Assembly: GCA_025463165.1 (NCBI GenBank)
Contig: JAOBAU010000124.1
Location: 1-32,393 of the forward strand
Direction of reading: 5' to 3'
Source of the DNA: Acidobacteriota bacterium
GTDB lineage: Bacteria; Acidobacteriota; Thermoanaerobaculia; Gp7-AA8
Length of the DNA stretch: 32,393 nt
Both the position numbers and the translations under genes were made by a program. Numbering within the stretch: position 1 is the stretch's first letter; every line of letters starts with the position of its first letter. Shown in pieces: positions 16,442 through 25,805 of this stretch. The notes beneath the pieces are model-generated. The model was not told the origin of the DNA. It saw only the letters and a list, made by a program, of their open reading frames with translations, and did not search any database.

Positions 16442-17734
16442 ATGACGAAGTTTCTCTTTGCCTCGTTCCCGGTGACCGGTCACATCAATCCGGGATTGCC
16501 GATCGCGCGCGAGCTCGTCGCACGCGGCCACGACGTGCGGTGGTATTCGACGCATCGCTTCAAGCGTGCGATCGAAAGCACCGGCGCGCGCTTCGTGCCG
16601 TTCCGCCGCGCCACGCCGATCGACGAGACGCGCCTCTCCGAGCTGTATCCGGAGCGGCCGTCATCGGGACTGGCGCAGCTCCAGTGGGATGTGAAGCACA
16701 TCTTCATCGACTCCGTGCGCGGCCAGTTCGCCGATCTCGTCGAAGAACTCGAGCGCGAGCCCGCCGACGTCATCGTCGGCGACAACGCCTCGGTTGCCGC
16801 GGCCACGATTCAGGAGCGCTTCCATTTGCAGTGGGCGGTTTACGGCGTGACGGTGCCGGGCTTTTCGAGCCGCGACACCGCGCCGTTCGGACTGGCGCTG
16901 ATGCCTTCGTCATCGCCGATCGGCCGCCTGCGCAACCGTCTGCTGACGTGGATCAACGACCGCATCATCTTTCGCGCGGCCGCGAAGCATCTGGCGCTCG
17001 TGCGCCGCGAGCTCGGGCTGTCGTATTACGGCGGCGGCGTCTTCGACTTCGTGCGCAGCGCTGATCTGATTCTGCAGGGCAGCGTCGCGTCGTTCGAATA
17101 TCCGCGCACCGACATGCCGCCGCAACTGCGCTTCGTCGGCGCGACCATTCCGCCCGTGCCGGCCGACTGGACGCCGCCGTCGTGGTGGGGCGATCTCGTC
17201 GGACGCCAGGTCGTGCTCGTCACGCAGGGAACGATCAACAACGATTACGACCAGCTGATCCGGCCGGCGATTCGCGCGCTCGCCGCGGAAGACGTGCTCG
17301 TCGTCGTGACGACCGGCAGCCGTCCGCCGAGCGAGATCGAGATCGAGCCGCTGCCGGACAACGTTCGCGTGGAGCGCTTCATCCCATACGCGCGGCTGAT
17401 GCCGAAGATCGACGTCCTCGTGACGAACGGCGGCTTCGGCTCGGTGCAGATCGCGCTCGCGCACGGCGTGCCGATCGTCGCCATCGGAAAGACAGAAGAG
17501 AAACCGGAGCTCATCAATCGCATCAACTGGTCGCGCGTCGGCATCGGATTGAAGCAGCTCGTGCCGACCGAAACGCAGGTCCGCGACGTTGTCACGCGCG
17601 TGCTCACCAATCCGTCGTACGCGATCCGCGCCGCGTCGATCCGCCACGAGATGGCGGGACTCGACGCGCCGGTGCGCGCCGCCGATCTGCTCGAACAGCT
17701 CATCCGGCAGGAATCGCTCGCAGTCAGTGCCTGA
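16442..17734 (+). CDS. GT1/MGT-family UDP-glycosyltransferase-like protein
   Basis: 430 aa, GT-B fold. The N-terminal motif FASFPVTGHINPGLPIAREL has His14 at the position of the catalytic base of macrolide and UDP-glucuronosyl transferases. The C-terminal donor-binding region reads VLVTNGGFGSVQIALAHGVP. The usual HGG of the donor-phosphate site is NGG here (Asn329), and the following Gln/Asn positions are also altered. Relatives transfer sugars to small hydrophobic acceptors such as macrolides, flavonoids or carotenoids. The loss of that His may change donor use or activity. ATG 16442 has AAAGGT upstream; the frame is open further upstream inside the cytochrome gene, but that part overlaps it and is not protein-like. 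The acceptor is unknown. Confidence 0.85.
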   Translation: MTKFLFASFPVTGHINPGLPIARELVARGHDVRWYSTHRFKRAIESTGARFVPFRRATPIDETRLSELYPERPSSGLAQLQWDVKHIFIDSVRGQFADLVEELEREPADVIVGDNASVAAATIQERFHLQWAVYGVTVPGFSSRDTAPFGLALMPSSSPIGRLRNRLLTWINDRIIFRAAAKHLALVRRELGLSYYGGGVFDFVRSADLILQGSVASFEYPRTDMPPQLRFVGATIPPVPADWTPPSWWGDLVGRQVVLVTQGTINNDYDQLIRPAIRALAAEDVLVVVTTGSRPPSEIEIEPLPDNVRVERFIPYARLMPKIDVLVTNGGFGSVQIALAHGVPIVAIGKTEEKPELINRINWSRVGIGLKQLVPTETQVRDVVTRVLTNPSYAIRAASIRHEMAGLDAPVRAADLLEQLIRQESLAVSA

Positions 17735-17758
17735 GATCAAATCAAGGAGAGATCAACA

Positions 17759-18727
17759 ATGACCACATTCGAAGTTTCCGTTGAACCGCGCGTGGCGCAG
17801 TCGCTCGAAGCGATGCTGCTCATCCGCGCATTCGAAGAGCAGTCGGCCGCGCTCAACGCCGCCGGCAAGTCTCCGTCGATGTGTACGTCGGTCGGCCAGG
17901 AAGCATCGGCCGTCGGCGTCATGAACGCGCTCGATGAGCGCGACCAGATCCTGACCAACCATCGCAGCGCCGGCCATCTGCTCGCCCGCGGCGCCGATCC
18001 GCGGCGCATCCTCGCCGAGATCCTCGGCAAATCGACCGGTTACTGCGGCGGCAAAAGCGGCAGCCTGCACATCTCGGTGAAAGAGCTCGGCGTCGTGCTG
18101 ACGTCGACGATCGTCGGCGGCGAGTTGTCGCTGGCGCCGGGCGTTGCGCTGTCACGGCAGATGCTCGGAGGCGAAGGAATCGTCGTCGTTTTCTTCGGCG
18201 ACGGTGCCGCGACCGAGGGGATTTTTCACGAGTCGATCAACCTCGCGGCGGTGTGGAACCTGCCGGTGCTGTACGTCTGCGAGAACAATCAGTGGCAGGC
18301 GTTCGTCCATCGCAAAGAGACGATGCTCGCCGATCACATCAGCACGTGGGGCGCGTCGTACGGCGTGAAGTCGCAGACCGTCGACGGCAACGATGTCGAT
18401 GCAGTGACGGCCGCGGCGAAGGATGCGGTCGCGTACGTGCGCGGCACGCGCAAGCCGTTCCTGCTCGAGACGTACACCTATCGCCTGCGCGGACACATGG
18501 AGCCCGATCCCGCGTCGTACGTCGATCCGGCGGAGCTGCAGTCGTGGAAAGAGCGCGATCCGATCGCGACGTACGAGCAGCGTCTGCTTGACGAGCACGC
18601 CATCACGCCGGCCGAGCTCGACGCGATGAAGTCGCGCGTTCGCGCGCGCATCGAAGACGCCGCGCAGTTCGCGATGGAGTCGCCGTATCCGAGCTTCGAG
18701 GAGCTGACTACCAATGTCTACGCATGA
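17759..18727 (+). CDS. Thiamine-diphosphate 2-oxoacid/acetoin dehydrogenase E1 subunit alpha
   Basis: 322 aa, of a length typical for PdhA/AcoA alpha subunits. The thiamine-binding motif begins FFGDGAATEGIFHESINLAA (from about 145) and ends in CENNQWQ, giving GDG and Asn177. HRSAGHLLARG and GYCGGKSGSLHI match the substrate and phosphorylation-loop regions of E1 alpha. It decarboxylates a 2-oxoacid (pyruvate, branched-chain) or cleaves acetoin, passing the acyl unit to an E2 lipoyl enzyme. The ATG has AAGGAG upstream. The beta subunit follows 10 nt downstream. No E2 or E3 gene is in the window, so the exact substrate cannot be assigned; the naming is limited to the E1 alpha family. Confidence 0.93.
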   Translation: MTTFEVSVEPRVAQSLEAMLLIRAFEEQSAALNAAGKSPSMCTSVGQEASAVGVMNALDERDQILTNHRSAGHLLARGADPRRILAEILGKSTGYCGGKSGSLHISVKELGVVLTSTIVGGELSLAPGVALSRQMLGGEGIVVVFFGDGAATEGIFHESINLAAVWNLPVLYVCENNQWQAFVHRKETMLADHISTWGASYGVKSQTVDGNDVDAVTAAAKDAVAYVRGTRKPFLLETYTYRLRGHMEPDPASYVDPAELQSWKERDPIATYEQRLLDEHAITPAELDAMKSRVRARIEDAAQFAMESPYPSFEELTTNVYA

Positions 18728-18737
18728 GGAGAACGCA

Positions 18738-19706
18738 ATGACGACGATGACGACCATGACGCCCGAGGCCGCGATGGCGGAAGCGCTGGCGGAAGAGATG
18801 CGCCGCGATGCAACAGTGATCACGTTTGGTGAAGGGGTGGCGACGAAAGGCTACGCGCTGGCGCAGGAGTTCGGCGCGCAGCGCGTGCGCAACACGCCGC
18901 TCGCGGAAGGGATCATCGCCGGCACCGCTGCCGGTGCCGCGGCGACGGGACTCAGGCCGGTGATCGATCTGCTCTTCGCGCCGTTTCTCACGTTCGCGAT
19001 GGAAGAGATCGTGAACAGCGCCGGCAAGCTGAGCTACATCTCCGGCGGCCAGTTCTCGTTTCCGATGGTGACAATCGCGCGCACCGGCAGCGGCTGGGCG
19101 GTCGGCGCGCAGCACAATCAAAACAACGAAGCGTGGTTCGTGCACTCGCCGGGACTGAAGGTCGTGATGCCGTCGAACGCCGCCGATTTCAAAGGGCTGC
19201 TGAAGAGCGCGATCCGCGATGACAACCCGGTGATGTTTTTCGCCGACATCGGTCTGCTGCACACGCCGGGCGAAGTGCCGAGCGGCGATCACGTCGTGCC
19301 GATCGGCAAAGCGAGCGTCGTGCGCGAAGGTGTTGACGTGACGCTGGTGACGTACGGCAAGACGGTCCACAGCTGCGTCGCTGCCGCGTCGACGCTTGAA
19401 GAGAACGGGATCTCTGCGGAAGTGATCGATCTCCGTTCGCTCAAGCCGCTCGATGAAGCGACCGTCCTCGCGTCGGTGCGCAAGACCGGACGCGCGGTGC
19501 TCGTACACGAAGCGGCCGCGCCGTGCGGCGTTGGCGCCGAGCTCGCCGCGATCATCGCGGAGAAAGCGTTCTCGTCGCTGCGGGCGCCGGTGGTCCGGTT
19601 GACCGGCCCCGACGCGCCATCGCCGGCGTCGTTCCCGCTCGAAGCGGCGTTCGCGCCGGGCGCGGATGCGATCGTGGAAGCGGTGGTGAAGCAGGTCGCG
19701 AACTAA
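18738..19706 (+). CDS. 2-oxoacid/acetoin dehydrogenase E1 subunit beta
   Basis: 322 aa. The transketolase-like beta subunit forms the alpha2beta2 E1 with the preceding gene. Recognisable features are FGEGVATKGYALAQEFG near the N-terminus, NTPLAEGIIAGTAAGAAATG, and the C-terminal domain with VTYGKTVHSC and VIDLRSLKPLD. The start is the ATG at 18738, with GAGGAG (18726-18731) six nt upstream; the ATG at 18714 would overlap the alpha gene and lacks a site. It is tightly co-transcribed with alpha. A strong GC hairpin lies 22 nt after the stop. As for alpha, the specific 2-oxoacid cannot be chosen without the E2. Confidence 0.93.
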   Translation: MTTMTTMTPEAAMAEALAEEMRRDATVITFGEGVATKGYALAQEFGAQRVRNTPLAEGIIAGTAAGAAATGLRPVIDLLFAPFLTFAMEEIVNSAGKLSYISGGQFSFPMVTIARTGSGWAVGAQHNQNNEAWFVHSPGLKVVMPSNAADFKGLLKSAIRDDNPVMFFADIGLLHTPGEVPSGDHVVPIGKASVVREGVDVTLVTYGKTVHSCVAAASTLEENGISAEVIDLRSLKPLDEATVLASVRKTGRAVLVHEAAAPCGVGAELAAIIAEKAFSSLRAPVVRLTGPDAPSPASFPLEAAFAPGADAIVEAVVKQVAN

Positions 19707-19727
19707 CTCTCCGTTTGCTTTAATGTG

Positions 19728-19750
19728 GGGGCGGCCGCTTCGGCCGCCCC
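19728..19750. terminator. GC hairpin between E1 beta and acyl-CoA dehydrogenase genes
   Basis: GGGGCGGCCG (19728-19737) pairs perfectly with CGGCCGCCCC (19741-19750) around loop CTT. It lies 22 nt after the E1 beta stop and 9 nt before the next ATG. With no T-run it may be a factor-independent pause, an mRNA-stabilising hairpin or a translational block. It could also be a common GC-rich intergenic repeat. Confidence 0.45.
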
Positions 19751-19759
19751 GGCACACAC

Positions 19760-21238
19760 ATGCACATCCCCGAGCCGCCCGACGTTTCCTTCTGGGATGC
19801 TTCGCCGCGATTTCGCGAGCTCTGCGCGCGTTACCTCTCAACGGCCGCGTACGCGTGGGCGGAACCGCGGCTGCAGTCGATGGGCTTGCGCGCCGCGCGC
19901 GAGGTATCGCCGCTCGCGTGGACTGCCGATCGCGAGCCGCCGCGGCTGCGCGGCAACGTCGTCGAGTACCACCCGTCGTACCGGGAGATGGAAGAGATCG
20001 CGTACGGCTCCGGGATGATCGCGATCAAGTATCGCGAGCACGAGCATCGCGGCGAATCGCCGTTCATCGGCTACGCGATCGGTTATCTCTTCGCGATGGC
20101 GGAGGCGGGTTTGTACTGCCCGCTCTGCATGACCGACGGTGTCGCGCGCGTGATCTCGCGGCATGGAACAGCCGACCAAATCGCGCGTGTCGTCCCGCAT
20201 CTGACGGCGACCGATCGCGCGTCGCTCTGGACCGGCGGGATGTTTCTCACCGAGCGTGCCGGCGGCTCGGACGTCGGCGCGAATGAAACGACCGCGCGTC
20301 GCGACGCCGACGGCACGTGGCGGCTGAACGGACAGAAGTGGTTCTGCTCGAATGTCGACGCGGAAGCGGTGCTGGTGACGGCGCGACCGGAAGGTGCGGC
20401 CGAAGGAACGCGTGGACTGCGGACGTTTCTCATGCTCACGCGCGGCAATGACGGCGTCATCATCGAACGGCTGAAAGAGAAGCTCGGCGTTCGCTCGATG
20501 CCGACCGGCGAAGTGATGCTGCGCGATGCAGTCGCCGAGGAGATCGGGGATTTTCGCGCGATGGCGGAGATGCTCAATCTGTCGCGGCTGTACAACGCCG
20601 TCGCCTCGGTGGCCGTGATCGGCCGAGCGATTCACGAAGCGCGCTGGTATGCCGAGCGGCGCCGCGCATTCGGTCGTGCGGTCAGCGAGCATCCGCTGGC
20701 GCAGGAGACCTTGCGCGATCTCGAGGCCGAGCATGCCGCGGCGCTCGCGCTGACGTTCGATGCCGTCGACGCCCTGCGCGCCGCGGATGCCGGCGACGCG
20801 GCCGCCGCGTTGCGGCTGCGCATCCTCACACCGATCGCGAAGGCGGTGACCGGGAAGCTGGCGGTGCCGTGCGTCTCCGAGTCGATGGAGCTGATCGGCG
20901 GGAACGGCTACATCGAAGAGCACGTGATGCCGCGACTGCTGCGCGACGCGCAGGTCCTGCCGATCTGGGAAGGGACGACGAACATCCTCGTGCTCGATAC
21001 GATGCGCGCCGCACAGAAAGAACGTGCGCACGAGCCGATGCTGGCGCGGATCGGCGGTGCGACGGCCGAGTCGTTGTCTCGCGAGCTGGAGAATCTCGAG
21101 GAGCGCAACGCGCGGCGCTGGGTCGACCGCCTCGCGCGTGCATATCAGCTCGCGCTATGCGCGGAGCTCGGTTGGGAGGATGTGGTGGAGCGGCTGCGTG
21201 CGCGGCCGCTTGGACTGATTCCGGGCGCGAAGCTGTAA
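19760..21238 (+). CDS. Acyl-CoA dehydrogenase family protein, AidB-like
   Basis: 492 aa flavoprotein. The middle beta domain shows [20 protein letters not shown] and [12 protein letters not shown], the FAD and substrate region of the family. The C-terminal helical domain has [12 protein letters not shown] and [14 protein letters not shown], with the family Glu in IWEGTTN. The long N-terminal helical part and the YCPLCMTDG stretch resemble AidB and related large acyl-CoA dehydrogenases rather than short-chain enzymes. Typical members oxidise acyl-CoA at the alpha-beta bond; AidB also binds DNA, which cannot be judged here. The ATG at 19760 follows a strong hairpin and lacks a clear ribosome-binding site. 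Its 3' end overlaps the minus-strand HEAT-like remnant by 94 bp. Confidence 0.88.
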   Translation: MHIPEPPDVSFWDASPRFRELCARYLSTAAYAWAEPRLQSMGLRAAREVSPLAWTADREPPRLRGNVVEYHPSYREMEEIAYGSGMIAIKYREHEHRGESPFIGYAIGYLFAMAEAGLYCPLCMTDGVARVISRHGTADQIARVVPHLTATDRASLWTGGMFLTERAGGSDVGANETTARRDADGTWRLNGQKWFCSNVDAEAVLVTARPEGAAEGTRGLRTFLMLTRGNDGVIIERLKEKLGVRSMPTGEVMLRDAVAEEIGDFRAMAEMLNLSRLYNAVASVAVIGRAIHEARWYAERRRAFGRAVSEHPLAQETLRDLEAEHAAALALTFDAVDALRAADAGDAAAALRLRILTPIAKAVTGKLAVPCVSESMELIGGNGYIEEHVMPRLLRDAQVLPIWEGTTNILVLDTMRAAQKERAHEPMLARIGGATAESLSRELENLEERNARRWVDRLARAYQLALCAELGWEDVVERLRARPLGLIPGAKL

Positions 21239-21761
21239 TCAGTTTTGCTGATCGCGCTCTGCGCGGTACTGCGCCACACGGCATCGTCCTTCAGGTACTT
21301 CATGGCGATGGCATCGGCCGCGTCGGTGTGGACGTACGCGAGCGCGCTCACGAGCCACGGCTCGGGAGCTCGCCGCTTGCTGATTACCTCGTCGACCAGC
21401 GCGAGCGACTCAGCTCTTTTAGTAAGTACCAGCGCAACGACAGCCCCGTCCGCAACATCCTTGTTCGCTGACTGGAGCGCGCTACGCAGCAACGGCAGCG
21501 CGCGCGGATCGTCGGCGACTGCCCGGAAGGAATCGTCCAGGCTGGACCAGTATTCGTCCGCATCCCATCCGCGCTCCTCGCACCATTTCGCAAGCTCCGC
21601 ATTCGGTTCCTCATTGGTTCGTAGTCATCCTTCGCTTTGACGAGTGCGGCGCCGATCCGATTGCGCTCTCTGAACGTGTACGTCTCGTGATAGCGCTGGC
21701 GAAGCAACACCATCCTTCCGCGATCACCATGTTCCAGTGCGTTAATGAGAGCGGTGTTCAT
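21145..21761 (-). pseudogene. Frameshifted gene with HEAT-like helical repeats
   Basis: Two minus-strand frames join into one plausible protein. The first part starts at ATG 21761 (MNTALINALEHGDRGRMVLL) and reads sensibly to KAKDDYEP. A 1-base shift at about 21610-21620 opens a frame with NEEPNAELAKWCEERGWDAD, then LPLLRSALQSANKDVADGAV and further helical pairs to SAISKTD, before running antisense through the end of the acyl-CoA dehydrogenase gene to a stop at 21145. The break falls in a near-repeat (GAACC-A-ATGAG-GAACCG) where slippage is easy. The helical pairs look like HEAT repeats, but no family is certain. It may be a recent pseudogene, an assembly error, or less likely programmed frameshifting. 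This accounts for the otherwise gene-free 21239-21844. Confidence 0.5.
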
Positions 21762-21844
21762 CTCCCACTCGTCGCACGCCCGGTAACGGATCGGCTACGT
21801 CGCGAAGACGTCTCGCCGAACACCATTACTATTCGCTCTCGCAC

Positions 21845-24400
21845 ATGACGAAGCGTCTCCTCCTCCTTCTTCTCGCGTCGCTCGGCGCAGCATCCGTGCA
21901 CGCCGCAAACTGGCCCGAGCATCCGACGCTCACCGCGGTGCGCGTCAGCGTCGCTCCGTCGATCGATGGCGATCTCTCCGATGCCGCGTGGCAGAACGCG
22001 CCGGAGTTCACCGACTTCACGCAGCACGATCCGAACGACGCGCAGCCGCCGACGATGCGCACCAGCATCCGCATCGTCTACGACGACTCCGCCATCTACT
22101 TCGGCGCGAAGATGACCGATCCGCAGCGGCCGACCGCACTCCTCGTGCGCCGGGATACGTTCGTGCAGGCCGATTTCCTCTCCATCAACCTCGACACGGA
22201 ACACGATCGTCTCTCCGGCAACGCGTACACGATCTCGCCGGCCAACGTGCAGGTCGACTCCGTCCTCTTCAATGACATCGGCGAAGACATCACGTGGGAT
22301 GGCGTCTGGAGCTCGGCCACGAAAGTCGTGGCCGACGGCTGGGTCGCCGAGGTGCGCATTCCGTTTTCGCAGTTGCGATTTCCCGATCGTAGCGAGCATG
22401 TGTGGGGCGTCAACATCACGCGGCGCACGGTGCGCAACAACGAATGGGTGCGCATCGTCAACACGAAGAAAGGCGAGACCGGCTTCGTCTCGCACTTCGC
22501 CGACATCACCGGCATCAGCGGCATTCATCGCGGCCGTTCGTTCGAGCTCGTGCCGTACGGCGTTGCGCGGACCGACATCAAAACGCGCGCCGATCGGAGC
22601 GATCCGCTGCTGGAGCCGCGCGATCATCGCGTCGATGCCGGACTCGATCTCAAGTACGCGCTGACGTCGAGCCTGACGCTGACCGGCACGATCAATCCCG
22701 ACTTCGGGCAGGTCGAGGTCGATCCCGCCGTCGTCAACCTCAGCGACTTCGAAACGTTCTATCCGGAGAAGCGGCCGTTCTTCACCGAAGGGGTGAACAT
22801 CTTCCGTTTCAGCGACACGCCGGCGCCGAGTCACTTCAACTTCTTCTTCGCGCCGAGTCTCTTCTACACGCGGCGAATCGGCCGCGCACCGCAGGTCACA
22901 CCCGACGCCGATTTCGCTGCCGTTCCCGCCGACACCACGATCCTCGGCGCCGCGAAAGTCACCGGCAAACTTCCCGGCGGCTGGTCGCTCGGCGTCCTCG
23001 ACGCGCTCACCGATACCGAGCGCGCGCGATTCGTGAACGTCGAGCCGCCGCGTTCCGGCCGGCAACAGGTCGAGCCGATGACGAACTACTTCGTCTCGCG
23101 CCTCACCAAATCGATCGGCGACGGCTCGCGCCTCGGCTTCATGCTGACGTCGGTCAATCGCCGCGTCGCTGATGAAACGTCGTCGCTGCGCGAGTCGGCG
23201 CTGACCGGCGGCGTCGACGGCTTCACGAGCTTCGCGAACAAGTCGTGGGTGCTCGAAGGGAACTTCGTCGGCTCGAACGTCAGCGGCAGCGCCGAGTCGA
23301 TCGCGCTCACGCAACGCTCGTCATCGCGTTACTACCAGCGGCCCGACGCGAAGCACGTCGACTTCGATCCGACCCGCACGTCGCTCAGCGGCTGGGGCGG
23401 ACGGGCCATGCTGTCGAAGACGACCGGCGTCTGGCGGCCGAACATTCAGGTCCACGCGTATTCGCCCGGCTTCGAGACGAACGATTCCGGTTTCATGCAG
23501 CGCACCGACATCATCTCCGCGCACGCGCTGATGATGTTCGTCGATCAGAATCCGACGACGCGAGTGCGCGGCCGGCAGGCGTGGTTCGGCGTCTGGCAGA
23601 ACCGCAACTTCGACGGCAACACGCTTGAGCGCGGCGTCTTCGGCGACGCCACCGTGACGCTGCTCAACTACTGGAACCTGCACGGCGCGCTGTTCCTGAT
23701 GCCTGGCGCTGTGTCGGATCGTTTGACGCGCGGCGGCCCGCTCGTACGCACGCCGGCGGGCTGGAACGCCGATGCGGATTTCGCCAGCGATGAGCGGAAG
23801 AACTTCTACTACGGCGCCTTCACACATCTCGAAGGAAGCGACGACGATTCGTATCTGCGGCGCGTCGGCGTCTCGTTCACGGCGCGGCCGGCGTCGAACC
23901 TGACGATGAGTCTCGAGCCGACGTTCAGCCGCTCGCACGATCACACGCAATACGTTTCGGCGTTCGCCGATGCGAGCGCGACGTCGACGTTCGGCCAGCG
24001 TTACGTCTTCGCCGATCTCGAGCAACGCTCGTTCGAGCTCGGCACGCGCGTCGACTGGACGCTCAGCTCGCGGCTGTCGCTGCAGCTCTATCTGCAGCCG
24101 TTCGTCGCGTCGGGCGATTACCACGACTATCACACGCTCGACGCCGCGAACACGCGCAACTTCACGCCGTACGCGCGTGCGGGAACCGATCCCGATTTCA
24201 ACTTCCGCAGCGTGCGCGGCAGCGCGGTGGCGCGCTGGGAGTTCCGTCCCGGCTCGGCACTTTACGTCGTCTGGAACGAGAACCGCGCCGACACCGCGCC
24301 GGTCGGCGACTTCCGTTTCGGCCGCGACCTCCGCGCCATTCCCGGCGCGCCGTCGCACGACGTCTTTCTGATCAAAGTCTCTTACTGGCTGCCGATGTAA
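21845..24400 (+). CDS. DUF5916 protein with N-terminal CBM9-like domain, outer membrane
   Basis: 851 aa. Signal peptide about 1-20 (ends VHA). Residues about 30-215 form a family-9 carbohydrate-binding-like domain (APSIDGDLSDAAWQNAPEFT, then YDDSAIYFGAKM and WVAEVRIPFSQLRF). The rest matches DUF5916: NPDFGQVEVDPAVVNLSDFE, FYPEKRPFFTEG, then many amphipathic beta-strands and a C-terminal aromatic strand (FLIKVSYWLPM), as expected for an outer-membrane barrel. The biochemical role of the family is not established; such genes often sit with peptidase or carbohydrate genes. ATG at 21845 directly begins the signal peptide. A TACTAT at 21827-21832 could be a -10, with a poor -35. The 3' end overlaps the convergent membrane protein gene by 29 bp. 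Confidence 0.87.
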   Translation: MTKRLLLLLLASLGAASVHAANWPEHPTLTAVRVSVAPSIDGDLSDAAWQNAPEFTDFTQHDPNDAQPPTMRTSIRIVYDDSAIYFGAKMTDPQRPTALLVRRDTFVQADFLSINLDTEHDRLSGNAYTISPANVQVDSVLFNDIGEDITWDGVWSSATKVVADGWVAEVRIPFSQLRFPDRSEHVWGVNITRRTVRNNEWVRIVNTKKGETGFVSHFADITGISGIHRGRSFELVPYGVARTDIKTRADRSDPLLEPRDHRVDAGLDLKYALTSSLTLTGTINPDFGQVEVDPAVVNLSDFETFYPEKRPFFTEGVNIFRFSDTPAPSHFNFFFAPSLFYTRRIGRAPQVTPDADFAAVPADTTILGAAKVTGKLPGGWSLGVLDALTDTERARFVNVEPPRSGRQQVEPMTNYFVSRLTKSIGDGSRLGFMLTSVNRRVADETSSLRESALTGGVDGFTSFANKSWVLEGNFVGSNVSGSAESIALTQRSSSRYYQRPDAKHVDFDPTRTSLSGWGGRAMLSKTTGVWRPNIQVHAYSPGFETNDSGFMQRTDIISAHALMMFVDQNPTTRVRGRQAWFGVWQNRNFDGNTLERGVFGDATVTLLNYWNLHGALFLMPGAVSDRLTRGGPLVRTPAGWNADADFASDERKNFYYGAFTHLEGSDDDSYLRRVGVSFTARPASNLTMSLEPTFSRSHDHTQYVSAFADASATSTFGQRYVFADLEQRSFELGTRVDWTLSSRLSLQLYLQPFVASGDYHDYHTLDAANTRNFTPYARAGTDPDFNFRSVRGSAVARWEFRPGSALYVVWNENRADTAPVGDFRFGRDLRAIPGAPSHDVFLIKVSYWLPM

Positions 24401-25805
24401 GCACCGCCGTTCCGCCGAGCATCCAGAGGACGATCGGAATGAGCGACGCGCGGGACGCCGCGCCGAACGCGAGCTCGCCAACGTTGCCGGAGTCCCGTGC
24501 GAGCGCGACCGGCTTCACGTGCGTGTCGTGGAACCACGGAATCGTGTCGCGGGTCAGCTCCGGAATCTGGCCGGTGAAAAACGCCGGCGCGAGATAGTCA
24601 ACAAGTGGATTATCGATGCCGGGCGGCGGCATGGCGTCGACGGCTGTGGCGAGAAAGTTCGTGGCGACTGAGAAGAGCGCGGCGGCGATGAACAGCGCGC
24701 GTGCGCGTCGCGATTGCAACGGCATCGCGGCCAGCATCGGAATGCCGAACAGCGGCACGATCGGCAGCAGATAGCGCGGACCGAACGCCCAGCCGCCGTT
24801 CCATTGATTGAACGCGCAGATGGCGACGAAGTAGATCGCGATGCTTCCTGCGATCGCGCAGATCTCGTGACGAAGCTCTCGCGCGCGCCACATTTGCCTC
24901 GCACCGATGAAAGCGAAGAGCAGCACCGGCGACGCGAAGAAGAGTCCGCGATACGGCGACAGCGTCAGTCCGTAAAGCGCGTCGGCGCGCGGCAATCGCA
25001 GCACGCCGAAGAGGAGACCTTTCTCGGTGAACGGCGTGCTCGTTTCGACCGACGTGCGAAACGGCGACTCGAAGCAGAGCCAGTGATAGCAGCCGAGGAG
25101 AATCGCGAACGGCGCGCCGCCGGCGATCATGCGGCGCGAACGGGTGACGAGCACGAGGACGAGCGCGGCCGGCGCGCAGACATAGAAGCAGATTGTCGCG
25201 AGACCGGCGGCCATGCCGGCGAGCAGCGGACGCTCGCGCATCCAGACGACCGCGAGCAGCATGAAGAGCGCAGGCGGCACGTGCGCGAAGAGCATCGTCG
25301 AGTAGGGAAAGACGATCGTGCCGAAGAGAATCACGAGAGTGATGGCGAGCGAATCGCGCGCGGTCGCGCCGAGGCGCCGGCGGCCATAGAGAAAGAGGGT
25401 CGATCCGATGAGCGCGCCGCAGAGTCCGCACGTTGCCGCGGTCGTGATCCATTGATTCAACCGCGCGTATTCGTCGGGTGAGATTCCGGCGGCCCGTTCG
25501 CACGCATACACGATCGCGTAGGGAATGGTGGCGAGAAACGAGAGTCCGGGCGGCTTGTTGATGTAGACGTGTCTGCCGCGACCGGATGAAACGTCGCCGG
25601 TGTTTGCGGAGTAGCCGTCGATGTGCACCGTGCGGCGCTCGACGAGTGCGCGCGTCAGATCGAAGTTCGCGTCCTGGTTCCATCCGGCGCCGCCATGAAA
25701 CGACGCGAACGTGACGAGCGCGAGGACGAAGATGCCGATGGCGATGCGGCGATCGCTGTCGAACCATCCCACCAGTTCGTTCCAGTCGTCGGCCAGCGTC
25801 TTCAT
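24372..25805 (-). CDS. Multi-spanning membrane protein, GT-C glycosyltransferase-like
   Basis: 477 aa with roughly ten or more hydrophobic segments. The first (IAIGIFVLALVTFASF) is followed by a periplasmic loop with NQDANFDLTRALVERRTVHI and NKPPGLSFLATIPYAIVYA. An acidic pair in the first loop followed by NKPPG or a similar motif is characteristic of GT-C/PMT-type lipid-linked sugar transferases. Later loops contain LSPYRGLFFASPVLLF and WNGGWAFGPRYLLPIVPLFG, seen in related membrane proteins of this class. It would use a polyprenyl-phosphate sugar at the periplasmic face; the acceptor is unknown. Its ATG overlaps the recO stop (ATGA), so the two are co-transcribed. The C-terminus overlaps the DUF5916 gene on the other strand by 29 bp. 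Confidence 0.75.
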   Translation of the reverse strand: MKTLADDWNELVGWFDSDRRIAIGIFVLALVTFASFHGGAGWNQDANFDLTRALVERRTVHIDGYSANTGDVSSGRGRHVYINKPPGLSFLATIPYAIVYACERAAGISPDEYARLNQWITTAATCGLCGALIGSTLFLYGRRRLGATARDSLAITLVILFGTIVFPYSTMLFAHVPPALFMLLAVVWMRERPLLAGMAAGLATICFYVCAPAALVLVLVTRSRRMIAGGAPFAILLGCYHWLCFESPFRTSVETSTPFTEKGLLFGVLRLPRADALYGLTLSPYRGLFFASPVLLFAFIGARQMWRARELRHEICAIAGSIAIYFVAICAFNQWNGGWAFGPRYLLPIVPLFGIPMLAAMPLQSRRARALFIAAALFSVATNFLATAVDAMPPPGIDNPLVDYLAPAFFTGQIPELTRDTIPWFHDTHVKPVALARDSGNVGELAFGAASRASLIPIVLWMLGGTAVLTSAASKRL

